From: Chromera velia
Lineage: Eukaryota; Sar; Chromeraceae
Direction of reading: 5' to 3'
DNA: 26,600 nucleotides
Assembly (NCBI GenBank): GCA_018398765.1
Contig: JAHBMJ010001749.1
Span: forward strand, 1 to 26,600
Part shown: piece after piece, positions 1 through 12,191 of the stretch
How the letters are laid out: each line of letters starts with the position of its first letter
Numbering within the stretch: position 1 is the first letter of the stretch
Notes under the pieces: model-generated
The model's database searches: none
The model's input: the letters and a program-made list of their open reading frames with translations, nothing else
Told to the model about the DNA's origin: nothing
Program-made: the position numbers and the translations under genes

Positions 1-3000
1 GGTGTGTACTTTCTACCTAGAGGGTCTGACCTGAGATAGAGAGACAGGGAGCAAAGAGAGAGAGAGAGAGAGGGTGTGATCGATGCACTGTGTCAGGTAC
101 CTCTTGAGGATTTGCGTATCCTGGTTGGGGATATGAACGGCAAGCTGGGGACTCGGGTGCCGGAAGGGCTGACTTGGGAAAGAATGCTATGACATTGTCC
201 CACTGATGAAAGCAGAGAAAAGAACGAAGTTGATGCTTGCAAGCCCTCTCGATTGTCAGCCTGCAGCCATGGCAGTCAACCTGATGAGCAAGGGAATTGG
301 CTGATCCGTCTTTGTGAACGCTCAAACTTAATTCTTCTCCACGGTGTGTCTTTAAAATGTGAGAGGCTGGGTGTTGATATCTCCTTTCCGGGCCCGTGTA
401 CCTTTTTTAAAGCAGGAGAAGAAACAACAGCGATTAATCACTTTTTTGTAGATCTTTTTCTTTTGATAGCCTGGTCCTCTACCACTTCAAACCTGAAAGC
501 TAACTTTGCCCCCCAACATGTTGTTCTTTCTCTTTCTTTTTTTCTTGATTCATCTCCTCCTCCTATGTCTTCTGATCCTCCACATGCCCCCACAGGCGAA
601 AAGAATTTCTTTTTTCTCCCCCCTCTCCTCACTATCAATAGAACTTCCCCGGTGACTGATGATGAAATGATTCCTCTCGCCAGAGTGGTCCTGCCGTTTT
701 CTAAGTCGGTTTTTCCCGGCCTGTTCGACAGAGGGGTAAACGAACTGCATGAAGGAGGTCAAGTTGTTCCCCCTATCCCACCTCCCCCTGACCCACCACC
801 CCTTCCCCCACAACCACCTCCCCCTCAGAATGCTCCCTCCCCCAACTCCCTCAGCAAGGCTTCTTATCTTGACCAATTGGAACAGTTGGGTCTTTCCTGG
901 GAACAAAGGCTGGCAGACAGCAAAGTGGGTGCAGTGGTAGATGGGGGAAAGGCATCCAAGAAGAAAAGATAGTCTGGGAGAAAGCAGAGCACCCATCAGG
1001 CTTGGTGGGACCCTCAATGCCGCCTGATTCATTTGAAGGTGAAGGAGGCAGAAGAAAAGGCAAGACATGTTCCGAACCCTTCTCACCCTCTGTGAAAAGA
1101 ATGTGTCAAACTGAGAAGGGAAAGAGCTCGACTGTTTGCAGCAAAAAGGAGTAAGCTCGAGCAACAGACAGCAGAGAGACTAGCTAGAGAAGCAGCAGTT
1201 GACCCCTCGAAAGTTTGGCAATGGAACAGGAAAATCAAAACACAGAGGGGAGGGGATAATAATAAACCCGCTGCATCTTCCTTCACTCAGTTCTCGGCTA
1301 GGGTCTTCGACGGTCCTGGTCTTCCGCCTGCACCTGTTAGTCTGGCCTTCCCCCCTCCTTCTCAGCCCGCCTTCTCTATACACATGATTGAGGAAACACT
1401 GAAAGGAATTGACCCAAAGAAGGCGTTGGGTTTGGATGGGGTTAGCCCCTGTCACCTCTCGTTATGTTTTGGTTTTTCTCCTCTTTCCCGCTTGCTGCTC
1501 TTTGTCTTTTTCAATTTGTTTCACCTGTTTTCTTTTTGGCCTGAACGCTGGAATGTGTTGCGCATTGCTCCCGTCCCCAAGGGCCCACCGAGTCTCGACT
1601 GTAACGAATGGCGCCCGATCCACATTGTGGGGCTCCTGGGTAAGATTTTTGCTTTATTGATGGACTCAAAGATCAAGAAAGAGGTGAAAATTGACGAAAG
1701 GCAGCTCGGCTTCAGACAGGGGGTAGGGACAAGGGAGGCCTTCGCTGCTCTGTCTTCGTTAATTCTCAGCTCCAAAAATAAGAAGAGCCCTTTGATTGCC
1801 GCGTTTGTTGATTTCAGTAAGGCGTTTAATACAGTTCCTCAGGTTAAAATGTTAGAGAGGCTCAGGGAGGAAGGGGTAAGCCAAGCCAATGTTTGGATGA
1901 TTCATTTGATGTATAGTCAGGTGAAGGCTCGGGTGGATGGGGCAACAGAATGCTTTCTAGAAGGCGGAGGAGTGAAACAAGGCGATCCTCTCTCTTCTCT
2001 CCTCTTTTTTCTTTTTATCAACAATCTGCATAAGTCTGTCAGCTCCGATAATGAAAACAGGAATCAAAGCTCGGCTGGGGATACTGATAGAGGGACTCCT
2101 GTCAGACTGTCTGACGTTTTAATCGAAAGCATCGGGTACGCTGACAACCTTGTTCTGTTTGCCCGCAATGCTTCAGACTTGCAGAAACGTCTGTCTTGCC
2201 TCGAGGACTATTGTAAGGAGCACGGCCTGAAGGTGAATTTAAAAAAGATAAAAGTTATGCGTCTCTCCTCCCCCCACCCCGACCTAGTGCCCCGGACCCC
2301 TTTTCTTTATGAAGGCAGACTAGTAAAAGCGGTGAGTAAATATAAGTATGTGGGCAACTAGGTTTTTGAGGGTGGGGACCTTAGCAAGACAGTCGAAGCC
2401 TGCATTGAGGCGGCAGAGAAGGCACTGGAGGCTGTGTTTGGTACTCTCTCTTCTTTGGGCTTTGTTTCTTCCTTTTCTAAAATTACTTTGTTCAAGGCCC
2501 TCTGGCTGCCAGTCGCACTGTATGGACTGGAAACGATCCCACTGAGAAAGATAGATATTGCTTGCCTCGATGCTTTACAATTATGTTTTGTTCGATGTTG
2601 TTTTGGTCTCTCTTATCACTCCTTTGTTTCGCCTTCCCTTCTCTCTCTCTCTCTTGAGCCATTCAGTTCTCTACTTGGTAAGCTGAGTGAGGGCTTCATC
2701 CAATGCATTAAATCGATCGACCGTGCTCTACCCCGGGCAGTATGGAATGAGTGCTTGGCTGGCTCGTGCGAACCCTTCGTTAAGACAGTAAAATGGCTGG
2801 CCGTTCCATTAGATTGCTCCTTTTTGTGGCCTCCATTGCCAAGCACTGTGGGGGATAAGTTTAAAAGGAAGGGCAAGGACAGAAGGAAAAGGGCGGCGAA
2901 GAAGATCGTGGAGGGTGCCTGGCTGTCCGACTGGTTGAAAAAAGAAAATAGGAACGTTAGAAACAGAGACGGAATTTTCTCCCGCCTTGCAGATCTCTCC

Positions 3001-3510
3001 CCTTTCTAGTCAGAGAATCCGACCAGACAACGTTTGGCCATGCACCTTCTATGTGAAAGGAAATGCCGTCCGAGAAGTGAAATGATAGAGTGCAGTGTTG
3101 AACCTCTGCCAAAGAGTCTGCTGCAGTCCTCTGCAGGCTTCCATATGCTTTTCAGGGCTCTCACAGGGGGGGATATAGATAGAACCCAACCAGAACGGCT
3201 GTGCAATAAATGTTTGTCCCCCTCGCGTATGATCAAAGATGAGGTTCATGTCCTGACGGAGTGTAAGGACACAGAAAGGGAACGGAACAGGCTGGAAGAA
3301 CTGTACGAAATTGCGAAGCAGAGAGCGCCCATTGACATATGAATACAGATTGCACAACGCATTGCAGGTGTAACCAGGAGGGGCACTTCTGATAATGAGA
3401 AGAAAATGAAAGATATGGTGTTGCTGTTATACACAATCCTGCCTAGAAGCGGTTCCAAAGCTATAGCCGACTGTCTCAAGAAGGTCCATTCTGTCGATAA
3501 GGCAAGTTGA
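1..3510 (+). pseudogene. Endonuclease-reverse transcriptase polyprotein, inactivated
   Basis: One frame with no frameshift is interrupted by in-frame stops at 37 (TAG), 190 (TGA), 970 (TAG), 1093 (TGA), 2359 (TAG), 3007 (TAG) and 3340 (TGA). Homology continues in the same frame across every stop. Catalytic sites are also changed. The first RT aspartate motif reads FVDFSKAFNTV, where the family has FD. The catalytic box reads YADN, where the family has YADD. The endonuclease box reads AINHFFV, where the family has a version of IDYFLV. Recognisable intact RT parts are the GVKQGDPLSSLLF block near 1970-2010 and the LKVNLKKIKVM block near 2230-2260. The copy therefore cannot make an active protein. 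The 5' part of the reading frame is outside the window. Confidence 0.85.
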
Positions 3511-3617
3511 GGCGAATCAATCCGACTGGCATGCAGGCTTCCTCACCCCCCCCCCATGAATGTGTGCTTGTTAGTGACTTAGGATTTGGCGTCGCTAAAT
3601 CTAGGATTTAACCCTCA

Positions 3618-3640
3618 ATCATCATCATCATCATCATCAC
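3618..3640. repeat. ATC microsatellite, probable LINE 3' tail
   Basis: About seven copies of ATC follow the stop at 3508 by roughly 110 bases. Short simple-repeat tails are typical of the 3' end of several LINE clades, so this probably marks the end of the element. No target-site duplication could be fixed because the 5' end is not in the window. Confidence 0.6.
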
Positions 3641-4696
3641 AATGTCACAGTGATTTTTTTAAAAAAAAACTGAAAATATCTATTCCTTTTTTTATTATTT
3701 TCTATTTTTTTTTTTTACGTATTTCTACTGTATAACCTAGCATATAACTAACGCTAAAACAATATTAAGCCAAAATTTTTGTGGTTTATATATGTTTTAT
3801 AGTCAAAAGCGGCCTCAGACGAGAGCTATAGGACGAGAAAAAAAAAAATCAGCCAATGTCTATGATTCTTTTTTTTTTATCACTGCATGTGCATCACTTA
3901 TGTGCACGCCTAGGCGTACGCATGCCTTGCAAAAACTTGCCCAGAAGTGGAAGAGTTTTAGGATTCAAACTAGGATTTAAATATCCGTTTTGAGCCTGTT
4001 TAGTACAGTGTTTACTAGAAATTAGTTCGTTAATATTCGCTAATTCAACCTGTATGTGCTGATTTGCCGAATGTTAGACACCTAATTATGGGCCGTAGTT
4101 TGGGCCGATGGCGATGTTAAGCCATGTTATATACTGGCGATGACGTATGATAATAATAATATTATTGTGCATCGCCTAGCTAAGGCTAGCTTTTCAGATT
4201 CTTTAGGGTTTCAAAGGAGTTGATTAATTCCATCCAGGGGTTTGAAATGGTTAGCAAAGTGGTTAATTGATCAAGGCGGTTATTACCCGGGGTAATTCCG
4301 TCCATACGGACTTCCGCCTAGACTTCTGCACTGATTTCTGTGAGGATTCAGGACTTCCGTACGTTACAAAAAAAATAACCAAAAAATTCATAACATGATA
4401 TCATTTTTTATACACTTTCCATCATGATTTTTGATATCTTTTTTTTTTTTAATCAACGATAAAGAGTTATAGAAGCTCAAACTGACAGCGTTAGGACCTA
4501 GGTTAGGACATACTAAGAGGCTAGCGCTAGGGCTAGTGCTGTCATCAGCTCCATTTCAAGTTACGAAACACAGATATAGCTTAGTAACAGCTAGAGATAC
4601 AGCTGGAGCATCCTACTACTACGTCTAGGAGAGATATTTCCATGCAGTCAGGGTAGGATTTAGGGTAGGTTCTCAGACCTGCCGTGCTGTGCAAAA
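3641..4696. other. AT-rich intergenic spacer between LINE and SPB1 3' end
   Basis: No supportable gene is seen. The stretch has long A and T runs, a stem formed by GGCGATG (about 4137) and CATCGCC (about 4174) around an ATAAT/ATTAT core, and two copies of GGACTTCCG near 4308-4360. It should contain the 3' untranslated region of the minus-strand SPB1 gene at its right end, but no poly(A) signal can be assigned with confidence. Confidence 0.5.
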
Positions 4697-5783
4697 CTAA
4701 CGCTTTCCTTTTCGTCCCCTGAGTCCCTTCCCCTTCCCCTTGTTCTTTCTCATGGACGCCTGCTGTCCTCTTTTGTCTGCCTTCAGCCTCTTGTCTACCG
4801 GCTTCACCTCCACGTTCCGACTCTTCGTTCCCTGCTTCGACACCTGCTTGCCACCCCCCGCCTTCATGCCTGCCAGGTACATCTTCGGCCTCTCCTCGCC
4901 TGCAGTCAGACAAAATCAACACTTTGCGCGAAGTTTTCTTTTTTTATCTAGATTGGAAAGCCACTGGTGATTGCTTGCCTTCTCTCATAGGCTGACACGC
5001 AAAAGCACGTCTAAGCAGGGAAAACGTTGACCGGGTACACAAGAGACAAGTAAGTAGGCAAGTCGGGACAAGCATACACCAAGCCAACTACACTGACTGC
5101 ACCGGAGACAAAAGAGAGCAATCGAAAGGAACGGGTCAAGGAAGCAAGAAAAGAAAGGAGGAAAGACAGATAAGCAGACAACCAAAAAGTTGTCAGCCGA
5201 AATCCCACTCACGTTGTGCGCGCACGGAGAGGAAGGTGAAAGAAAGAACTCCGGACGGCAAGCAAAAAGACGGGTAGGAAGAAACGGCTGGACATGCAGA
5301 ACAACGGACCCTTGCGCGCCTTCTTCATCAGTTTCTGGATCGCCTTCGCCTTGGACCCCTCGTTCAGGTCTTCACTCCGTGCAATCCTGATCACAGATCA
5401 GGGCAGTCACAGAGTAAGTAAGTTGGTAAAAAACAGGGTGTAAGGGGGCGAGAAAATGGATTAAGACTTGCTTGACAGGAGAGACTAGACTGACCAGCGA
5501 CATTTTCTCACTAAGTGGTAGGAACTTACTACTAGGAAGAGGCAACCCCGAGAAAGAACACATGTAGAAAGAACTCAATCAGAAGTAGGAGTTGAACTGA
5601 GGGACGGGCACGTGGCGGTGGAACGTGCAGACACTGTATCATTGCTTTTCATTTGCTTTTCATCCTTTTCACCTTTTTTTTTTCCCGTCTTCAGAAAGAC
5701 AACCAAACAAGACGGGTAAAAGGCACACACAGACACACGCACTGGCACAGGGACGAAAACACAGACATACTAGCACACACGCG

Positions 5784-5843
<60 letters not shown>

Positions 5844-8800
5844 TCAGATGACTGACGCGTGGGACTGTTGGATTGCCTTTTCGATTCGTTGTCGTGCCCT
5901 CTTCTTCTTCCTTGCCTCCGCCTCTGCCACCTTTCTGATCGGCCTCTGGTTGATCTCCTTGATCTTCTGTCTGTACTCTCTGAACAATTCTTTCGTCACA
6001 GGCAGCTGCGGCTTGTTGTGCTGCTCCTCGTCTTCCAAGAACCTGTACCGGTCGCATCAATCAAGGAGGGAGATGGGAAGAGAGGTCAGTTAATGAAGAA
6101 ACTTGCATGGTGAATTTCTCCATGCAAACAAACGTGGGAGAGACGGACGTGATTAGGTAGAAGTTTTCTGTGAGGTTCATCCAAGGTGACAGGGGGGCAG
6201 AAAACGTAGAGTGGCATAGCGTAGACGGTCAGAAAGACAGGCAGAGAGACACACCAATCAGGCAGTTCCGGGTCATTGAACGAGTACCGGTTGAAGGCGC
6301 CATCAATGAGATCCATGCGTGTCCCTTTGTTGATCATCAACGATCCGATGGCTTGAATCTGTGGGCAAGAGGAAGCAGGACAAAGAAGAAAGGAATCATT
6401 GGAGTGAATCAATTAAGACTATCAAGAAGGATATTGCGGAGAAGGATTCGATAATTGAGGTTCACACTGGAGAATAAGTGAAGCTGAAGACCCGAAAGCG
6501 AAGGGAGGTCAAAGAGCGTAAATGAATCTCTTACACGTTCTTTGAGGGGAGACGAAAAAGCGAAAACAGAAAGATGGGGGAAACAACACAGACAAGAGAA
6601 GACAAAAAGTATGAGCAAACACGCAGAGGCAGGGTGGGATCCCAAATTTCCTGAGACCTCTCAGTCAAAACCCGCCACGTCAATGCAGGGAGAAAGGCAG
6701 CTTCAGAACTCATGACTTCCCGCACATCTGCTCTCACACTCTTTTTCCTTCTTTCTTTCTGTGTGCCCTCACCTCAGCCAGCTCGTCAGGGTCAGTCGGC
6801 GCCTCGAGGGGAGCGGTCGGAAGTGGTTTGGGTGCCTGTTCGGGAACCTCCTCGAAGGGGGGGGCAGGGGGGGCCTTCCCCTTCTTCTTCCCTGCGCCTA
6901 CCTCCTCCTCGTCCTCTTCCTCAGGAAGACCCAGCTTCCTCCTCCTCTCCCTCTCTCGCTGTGCTTTCGCTACCTCTTTCTCTGCCAGGCGCTTGCGTCG
7001 CAGCTGCACGAGGGGCAAAGCAGTAGGGTGCTTGTATGGGAACGAAACTTCGTTCTGTCAATCCTACGAAGAGGATGAGGGATCCTCTGCAACCATTCAT
7101 CATCTAGATCAACGAGTGTCTAGATGCTTTTTTCTGCTTTGTTCTGCTTGAACTGCCATGCAAACACGTGTGCTCACAAGAGTTAATACGTGCATACCTG
7201 CATAGACCCACAAACGTGTACGTAAACGCTTGTGCATGCCCACCACACTCATTCCCATCGAGAGAAGGTGGCAGAGAATTCGCACATGGAGACAATCTCC
7301 TCCGAAGGAGTATTCCCTTCTGAACCTTACGGACCTGTCGTTTCTGTTTGTCGGACAGGGGGATCTGGGGAAGTTCGTCATCGCTGAGCTCTTTGATTCC
7401 ATCATCCATGTCCCCTGCTTGCTCATCATCTGAGGACTCTTCACTTTTGGCTCCCTTGGGACCGTAGAACCAGCCACCCGATCCCGCACCCGTCTCTCCC
7501 TCTCCTTCGCTTTCACTCTCTCCATCGACATCCTCGACGTCTCTCTTCCTCTTGCTCTTCGCATCCTCCCTCTTCTCCTCAATCTCTATGTCCCCCTCCT
7601 CGTCTGCACCTGCGCCTGCGGAAGCGAAGAGAGGATTGGAGAAAAACTGGTCAGCCCTCCTCTTCAACTGCGCCACCGCCCTCGGGTCCCCTCCAGAAGC
7701 CGCCGCACTGGCAGCCGCCTGGAGACTCTTCTCCGTGCGGGACCCGACTGCCCCCTTCGCACCTGCAACACACACTCACTCACACACACACACACACATG
7801 CACACACACACACACATGCACATACACACACACACAAGAGGGAGAGAGAGAGGAGGCAAACAGACGACAGTCAAAATTCCCCCCCGTCTCCATCTCAGAC
7901 AACTGCCACGAATGGGGGGAAGCGATGAAGACAAAGAGAGAGAGAGTCTACTGAGGAACAGCAGAAGACTTATGCTTCTCCAGTCGAAGGACTCTTCTCT
8001 GGCAAAGATGCGCCCCAGCGGACCCAGGTCCTTTCCTGCCTAAGCCTCACGGGCTCCCGCTTCTTTTTTCTATCCACATAGAACACAAGAAAAGCAGAAG
8101 ACACGTCTGTCTTCTTTCCAGCCCACACAAATCGTTGACAATTCATGAGCGACCAACCTTTTTTCTCTCCTTCTTCCTCTCCCATGCTCTCATCCTCCTC
8201 TGCCTCTCTCTCTTCATCTTCCTCCTCGTCATCCTCGTCATCATCCGACTCCTCAGCCTCCTGTCTCGCCTGCTCAGAGAGCCTCTTCTGAGTCTCAGAG
8301 TCCAGGTACGCGTTGAACTGCTGGACCTCACTGTACCACCACACAAAAGATGCAGGAAGCACGAGGCAATGACAGAAAAGCAGAACCGAACAAGCTTGAG
8401 CCAATTGGCTGATGGACTCCATCACACTGAAGTAGGAGCGGATATAAGGAGGGGAAATAGAAAGAGAATAACAAGACAGTGCGCAGAAAGACGGTCGATA
8501 GCAGAAAGCGCCAAAAGAACAGACTAACTGAGGTCGTGCAACGAGAGCTGGCCCAGAGGGAATTGTAAAGAGGAGAGCCTCGAGAAGACACAAAACTCGG
8601 GGTAGAGGAGCAGAACAAAGCAAGCTTCGGCAGAAACACTGACACACGGAGATCTGCTATGAGGACTGCCTTGACATTTTCAGACGGATCGAGGGACTGA
8701 CTCGGCCCATTCCTTCATTACTTTTTGTCGTCTCGTCTCCTTTTTCCCTTTCTCTTTCTTCTTCTGCTCCCCCGACAACCTCTCCCGCTCCTTCTCCAGT

Positions 8801-11637
8801 TCATACTGGACGGCAGCATCGATTTCGAGTCTGCACGAACACAAAGAAACACTCTCATGTATACACACATACGTGCATGCACGCTGAGAAAGAGGAAAAT
8901 GGATCAGGAAAAAAGGGTTGGCAACAGGCACAAGAAACGGAAATCTAACGCTAAAGTAGAAGGAATGACAAGGAAAGGGAGGGAGAAAACTAGAACTATT
9001 CGTCGGACACTGCTGTTTTCTGGTGGGTTCTCCTTCTGTCCTCTTTAGTCTCCCTCCGACCGAGGAAGCACGCAAAGCAGTCTGCCTGACTGAAAGACCG
9101 ACGGTGGGACTGACTGTGTAATGCGGTCAAGTTCGGAGTCTGCGTCTGAGTCTTCGTCCTCTTCTTCTCCGTCCTCATCTTCGGATCCTGACTCTTCCTC
9201 CTCCTCTTCGTCCTCCCCTCTGCTGTTGAACTTCATGTCGTCATCCATCAATTCGTCTGCGTCTGCCATTTTCATTCTGTCCTCCTCCAAAGCTGTCTGG
9301 GCTCTGTCCGACAGGTGGAAGAGGTCGGGCTCAAAATCTCCCTTCGGAAATCCTCCCATCGAAAGTTTCTTTCGGAGGTCCCTCTTCTTCTGCAGCTCCG
9401 CTCTCTTCTTCAGAGCCGCCTTCTGCTCTGCCATCCGAGATCTCATGATCTCATCCATTTCCTGAAGAAAAAAAGGACGGCATAAAGCAGTCAGGGAGGG
9501 CACAAGCATGCACACGTATATGCAGACACGTGTACACGACCTTTTGTATTCAATACACAAGCATGCAGGCGTACGTGCGAACAGTCGCAAGCACTTGAAC
9601 ACACACTCACAGAAGCCGCCGCGATGAGCAACGAGAACCTGAGAATAAGTCCCATGATTTCAGGTTTTCTTTCCCCATCATGCTACCACAGCGTGTACCT
9701 CAAAGAAACCACCAGCATTCATCGAAGCTGCCGACCTTCATCTCCTCCTCGTCATCCTCATCATCCTCATCCTCTCCATCCCCCTCCCCCCCCTCCCCGT
9801 CTTCCTCTGATCCCATGTCCTCATCGCTTTCCTCTTCCTCGTCTTCGTCTTCCTCACCCTCGCCTTTCTTATCGCTTTCCCCGTTGTCCTTCTGCGCCTT
9901 CCGAGCTGCAGCTGCCGCCTGCTCACGTGCCCTGCGCACTTTGAATCGCCACTTCAAAAGAAGAGAGAGGTCTCCCTTCCCTGCATAGATAATGCAAATA
10001 GGCGAATCATCATTTCTGGGGTGTCGTGACAAACAGACAAAAACAAGAGAGAGACAGAAGGACTGATGGGCAGGCAACAAAGGCTGCCTGAGAAGTGCAC
10101 GTTCAACAACATCTTTCCTGCCTGCCGCCATTTATTCAAAAGCCACAAAAGGGTCCAAAGAAAGCCGACCAGAGAGACCAACCCAGAATCTGGAGGTCCT
10201 GCGCGAGTGTTTTGATCTCCAAAGTCGTCAGGGGGTTGTCGAGGAGTTCCTTCGACGCGCCCTCCTCAAAGGAGAGCTTCGTGGCCTTCACAAGAAACTC
10301 GGCCGGGTTCTCGGTGTTGTTAATAAACTCCTGCATAAATGAAGGAATGAACGCAGTCCCAGCAGCCCTGTGAATACAAGCAACAAGGGAAAAGATTTTG
10401 TCCACGCACTGTCCCTCTTCAAATCGGCCACTCACACTCCTAGAAAAACAGCAAGCTAAAATCAGGACTCTGTGAAAATCCGATCCTGAATTTCGCCCTG
10501 CGCTTATCAGCTGCCTAAAAAAACGGCAGTTTGTTCTTCCAAGGAGTCCGAATACGGCTCTCACCGATAACCCCTGCCCACTCTCTCACTTGCATGAAAA
10601 GACAAAGAAGCACCATAACCACTCGGCCTCATTCTGCACGCACCTCTGCAGGAACGACTTTATGGATCTCCTTGGCGTCGTATCCGCTCCTGTTCTTTTT
10701 GTCTCTCTTCTTCACCAGATCTGTCAACCCACTGCTCCCCGACTTCCTGCCCTTCTTCCCCCCTTCCCCGTCTCCATCAGCCATATCGTCCACATCTGCA
10801 AAAACGGCCTTCGGGTCAAAGAACTGAGGGTCCAACTGCTGCGGGGCCTTGAACCCGAAGCACATCACAAAAATCTCTGCGGAGACGTTACGAGACGCCT
10901 GGGGCTTGGTGGCCTCCACCCTTTTGAACAGCTGACCAAAGACATACAACAAAGAGTTGTAATCTGCAGACCTGAAAACCTTCGTTACAAACGTCCCGCC
11001 GGGTCTGAGAAACTCGCACGCAAGCTTCATGGCATGCAAGACCAGCTCATTCTGCGCGAACGCATCGGAGGTCCAGGAGGACCCAACGTTCGGCGCACCG
11101 TCATGCAGAAACACGTCAGCATCCTGGCCCTGCAGCAACAACAAAAGAAAACGAAAAACCGGCAAATGATGAAAAAACAAAGACGGAAACTGCAGTCCCA
11201 ATTTGGGAGGTTAGGAGGAGACGCCGTCCGTGAAAACTCCAAGCAGTCACGAGAGGCCAAAGGTATATCATCAAGGTCAGTCAGGTTGAAAGTCTGAGGC
11301 TGTTATGTCTCACCTGAAGCTCCTTCTTGAGAAAGCTTCTGCACCTCCCCGTGGTGATGTCTGCCTGAATGGATACGCACCCTTTGATGGCCTTGATGGG
11401 TGCCAGATCGATTCCAATTACGGTGGAAGCCAGAGGCATGTTCTTCTTGGCCACCTGCATCCACCCTCCAGGGGCAGCGCAGAGGTCAACAAGAACCCGT
11501 GCATCTGAGAGAAAATCATTTTTCTTCGCAAGCTGAACTAGCTTGAATGCAGAACGTGCTCTGTAGCCTTGCTCCTTGGCAAGGTGGTAAAACTTGTCAA
11601 GGCGCTCCTTGCCTGTCTTCTTCTTCTTTTGCACCAT
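4697..11637 (-). CDS. SPB1: SPB1/FTSJ3-like pre-rRNA 2'-O-methyltransferase, 14 exons
   Basis: Spliced exons: 11637-11314, 11129-10644, 10330-10183, 9980-9736, 9461-9115, 8830-8702, 8330-8158, 8035-7970, 7762-7335, 7003-6773, 6358-6255, 6042-5857, 5386-5310, 4899-4697. They total 3147 nt, an open frame of 1048 codons ending in TAG, with all phases agreeing. The N-terminal FtsJ domain has the SAM site [10 protein letters not shown] (about residues 50-59) and the K-D-K-E tetrad at K32, D118 (LHDGAPNVG), K158 (GTFVTKVFR) and E193 (NVSAEIFV). A DUF3381-like middle (LLKWR near 325) with long acidic runs follows, then an Spb1_C domain (about 678-1048) with [27 protein letters not shown] and [11 protein letters not shown]. 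In yeast, Spb1 methylates the 25S rRNA A-loop guanosine during 60S assembly in the nucleolus. It is longer than the roughly 840-residue yeast and human proteins because of acidic inserts. Exon 8 is the least certain. Confidence 0.93.
5784..5843. repeat. Compound CA/GA microsatellite in SPB1 intron 12
   Basis: A run of AC dinucleotides passes directly into a run of AG dinucleotides. On the gene strand this is a CT run followed by a GT run, starting about 13 bases inside intron 12 next to its GTCAGT donor. Confidence 0.9.
7768..7837. repeat. CA/GT dinucleotide tract at the 3' end of SPB1 intron 8
   Basis: Interrupted CA repeats on the plus strand are a GU-rich tract in the transcript that runs almost up to the TTGCAG acceptor of exon 9 (exon starts at 7762). 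It occupies the place where a polypyrimidine tract would normally be. Confidence 0.85.
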
Positions 11638-12191
11638 CTCTCCAGCTCAATCAAAGATAAGGAGAGGTGCAATCACAACTTGGAAGAAATCGAAATGCCC
11701 CTTTCCTTTCCGCTTTGTATAGCAAGTCGATTGCCGTTCTTGCATTGCACGATCGAGGGTCGAGCGGTTACATCGGACTTCATCCGACGTCCATGCATTC
11801 GATTGGCATGGAATCGGCTTGCGTGAAAATCGGATTGGGGCTCGAACTCCAAAAAAGGGGTACATCTGCCTTTCGGGCCCCGATGGCTGCTCCGCGTGCG
11901 TCAGAATCGCGCCGGCCGGCCGAGACGGCTCACGTCTGTTTCTGTCGATCGTTCTGTCGATCGACGGACACGTCGGACAGACCATCACAGAACGGACTCG
12001 TCGTGACTTACTGCGTGCTCCGTGGTTTTCGTCGTTCAGCAAACACTGCATGAGCAGCCTCTTAATTTGAAAGGTCTCTTTGCCAGGTGCCTCTATGTCC
12101 CTTACACTGTGGTGCAGGCAGCGTGTGCTTTTTTGACAGTCTGCAACCACCCGATCATGACGTCTGTCTTCCAAGACAACATTAGTCTGAA
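11638..12191. promoter_or_regulatory. Divergent spacer between SPB1 and the cytidylyltransferase gene
   Basis: The two start codons are head-to-head, 554 bp apart, so both promoters must lie here unless undetected 5' exons exist. Visible features are GCCGGCCGGCC-type GC palindromes near 11921, a direct repeat of CTGTCGATCG near 11942-11962, and CATCATGCA-like words. No TATA box or known operator can be assigned. Shared regulation of the two genes is an inference from geometry only. Confidence 0.45.

Larger units (their letters stand above)
1..3640 (+). mobile_element. Decayed LINE-type (non-LTR) retrotransposon, 5' end outside window
   Basis: The whole stretch reads in one frame (frame 1) as the C-terminal part of an endonuclease/reverse-transcriptase polyprotein. 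In order it shows an AP-like endonuclease piece (GDMNGKLG near 130-155, then TFFKAGEETTAINHFFVD near 400-450), a proline-rich linker (about 765-846), a reverse transcriptase (about 1384-2350), a thumb/connection region and a C-terminal Cys/His knuckle (CNKC, then HVLTEC, about 3200-3265). The frame ends at 3508-3510. About 110 bases of untranslated sequence and an ATC microsatellite follow, which is a common kind of 3' tail in LINEs. It lies tail-to-tail with the SPB1 gene. The endonuclease order and knuckle fit a LINE with an apurinic-type endonuclease; I do not assign a clade. Confidence 0.85.

Noticed and set aside
1-3510. TAG and TGA read as sense codons (altered genetic code)
   Set aside because: The SPB1 gene ends with TAG at its conserved C-terminus, and PCYT2 and the kinase also end with TAG. 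The catalytic D-to-N changes show that the LINE is simply dead.
9121-9465. Plus-strand Ser-rich frames across 7552-9988
   Set aside because: They are antisense shadows of the acidic SPB1 exons.
11820-11860. A minus-strand tRNA T-arm-like word GGAGTTCGAGCCCC
   Set aside because: No matching acceptor stem or D/anticodon arms are found upstream on that strand.
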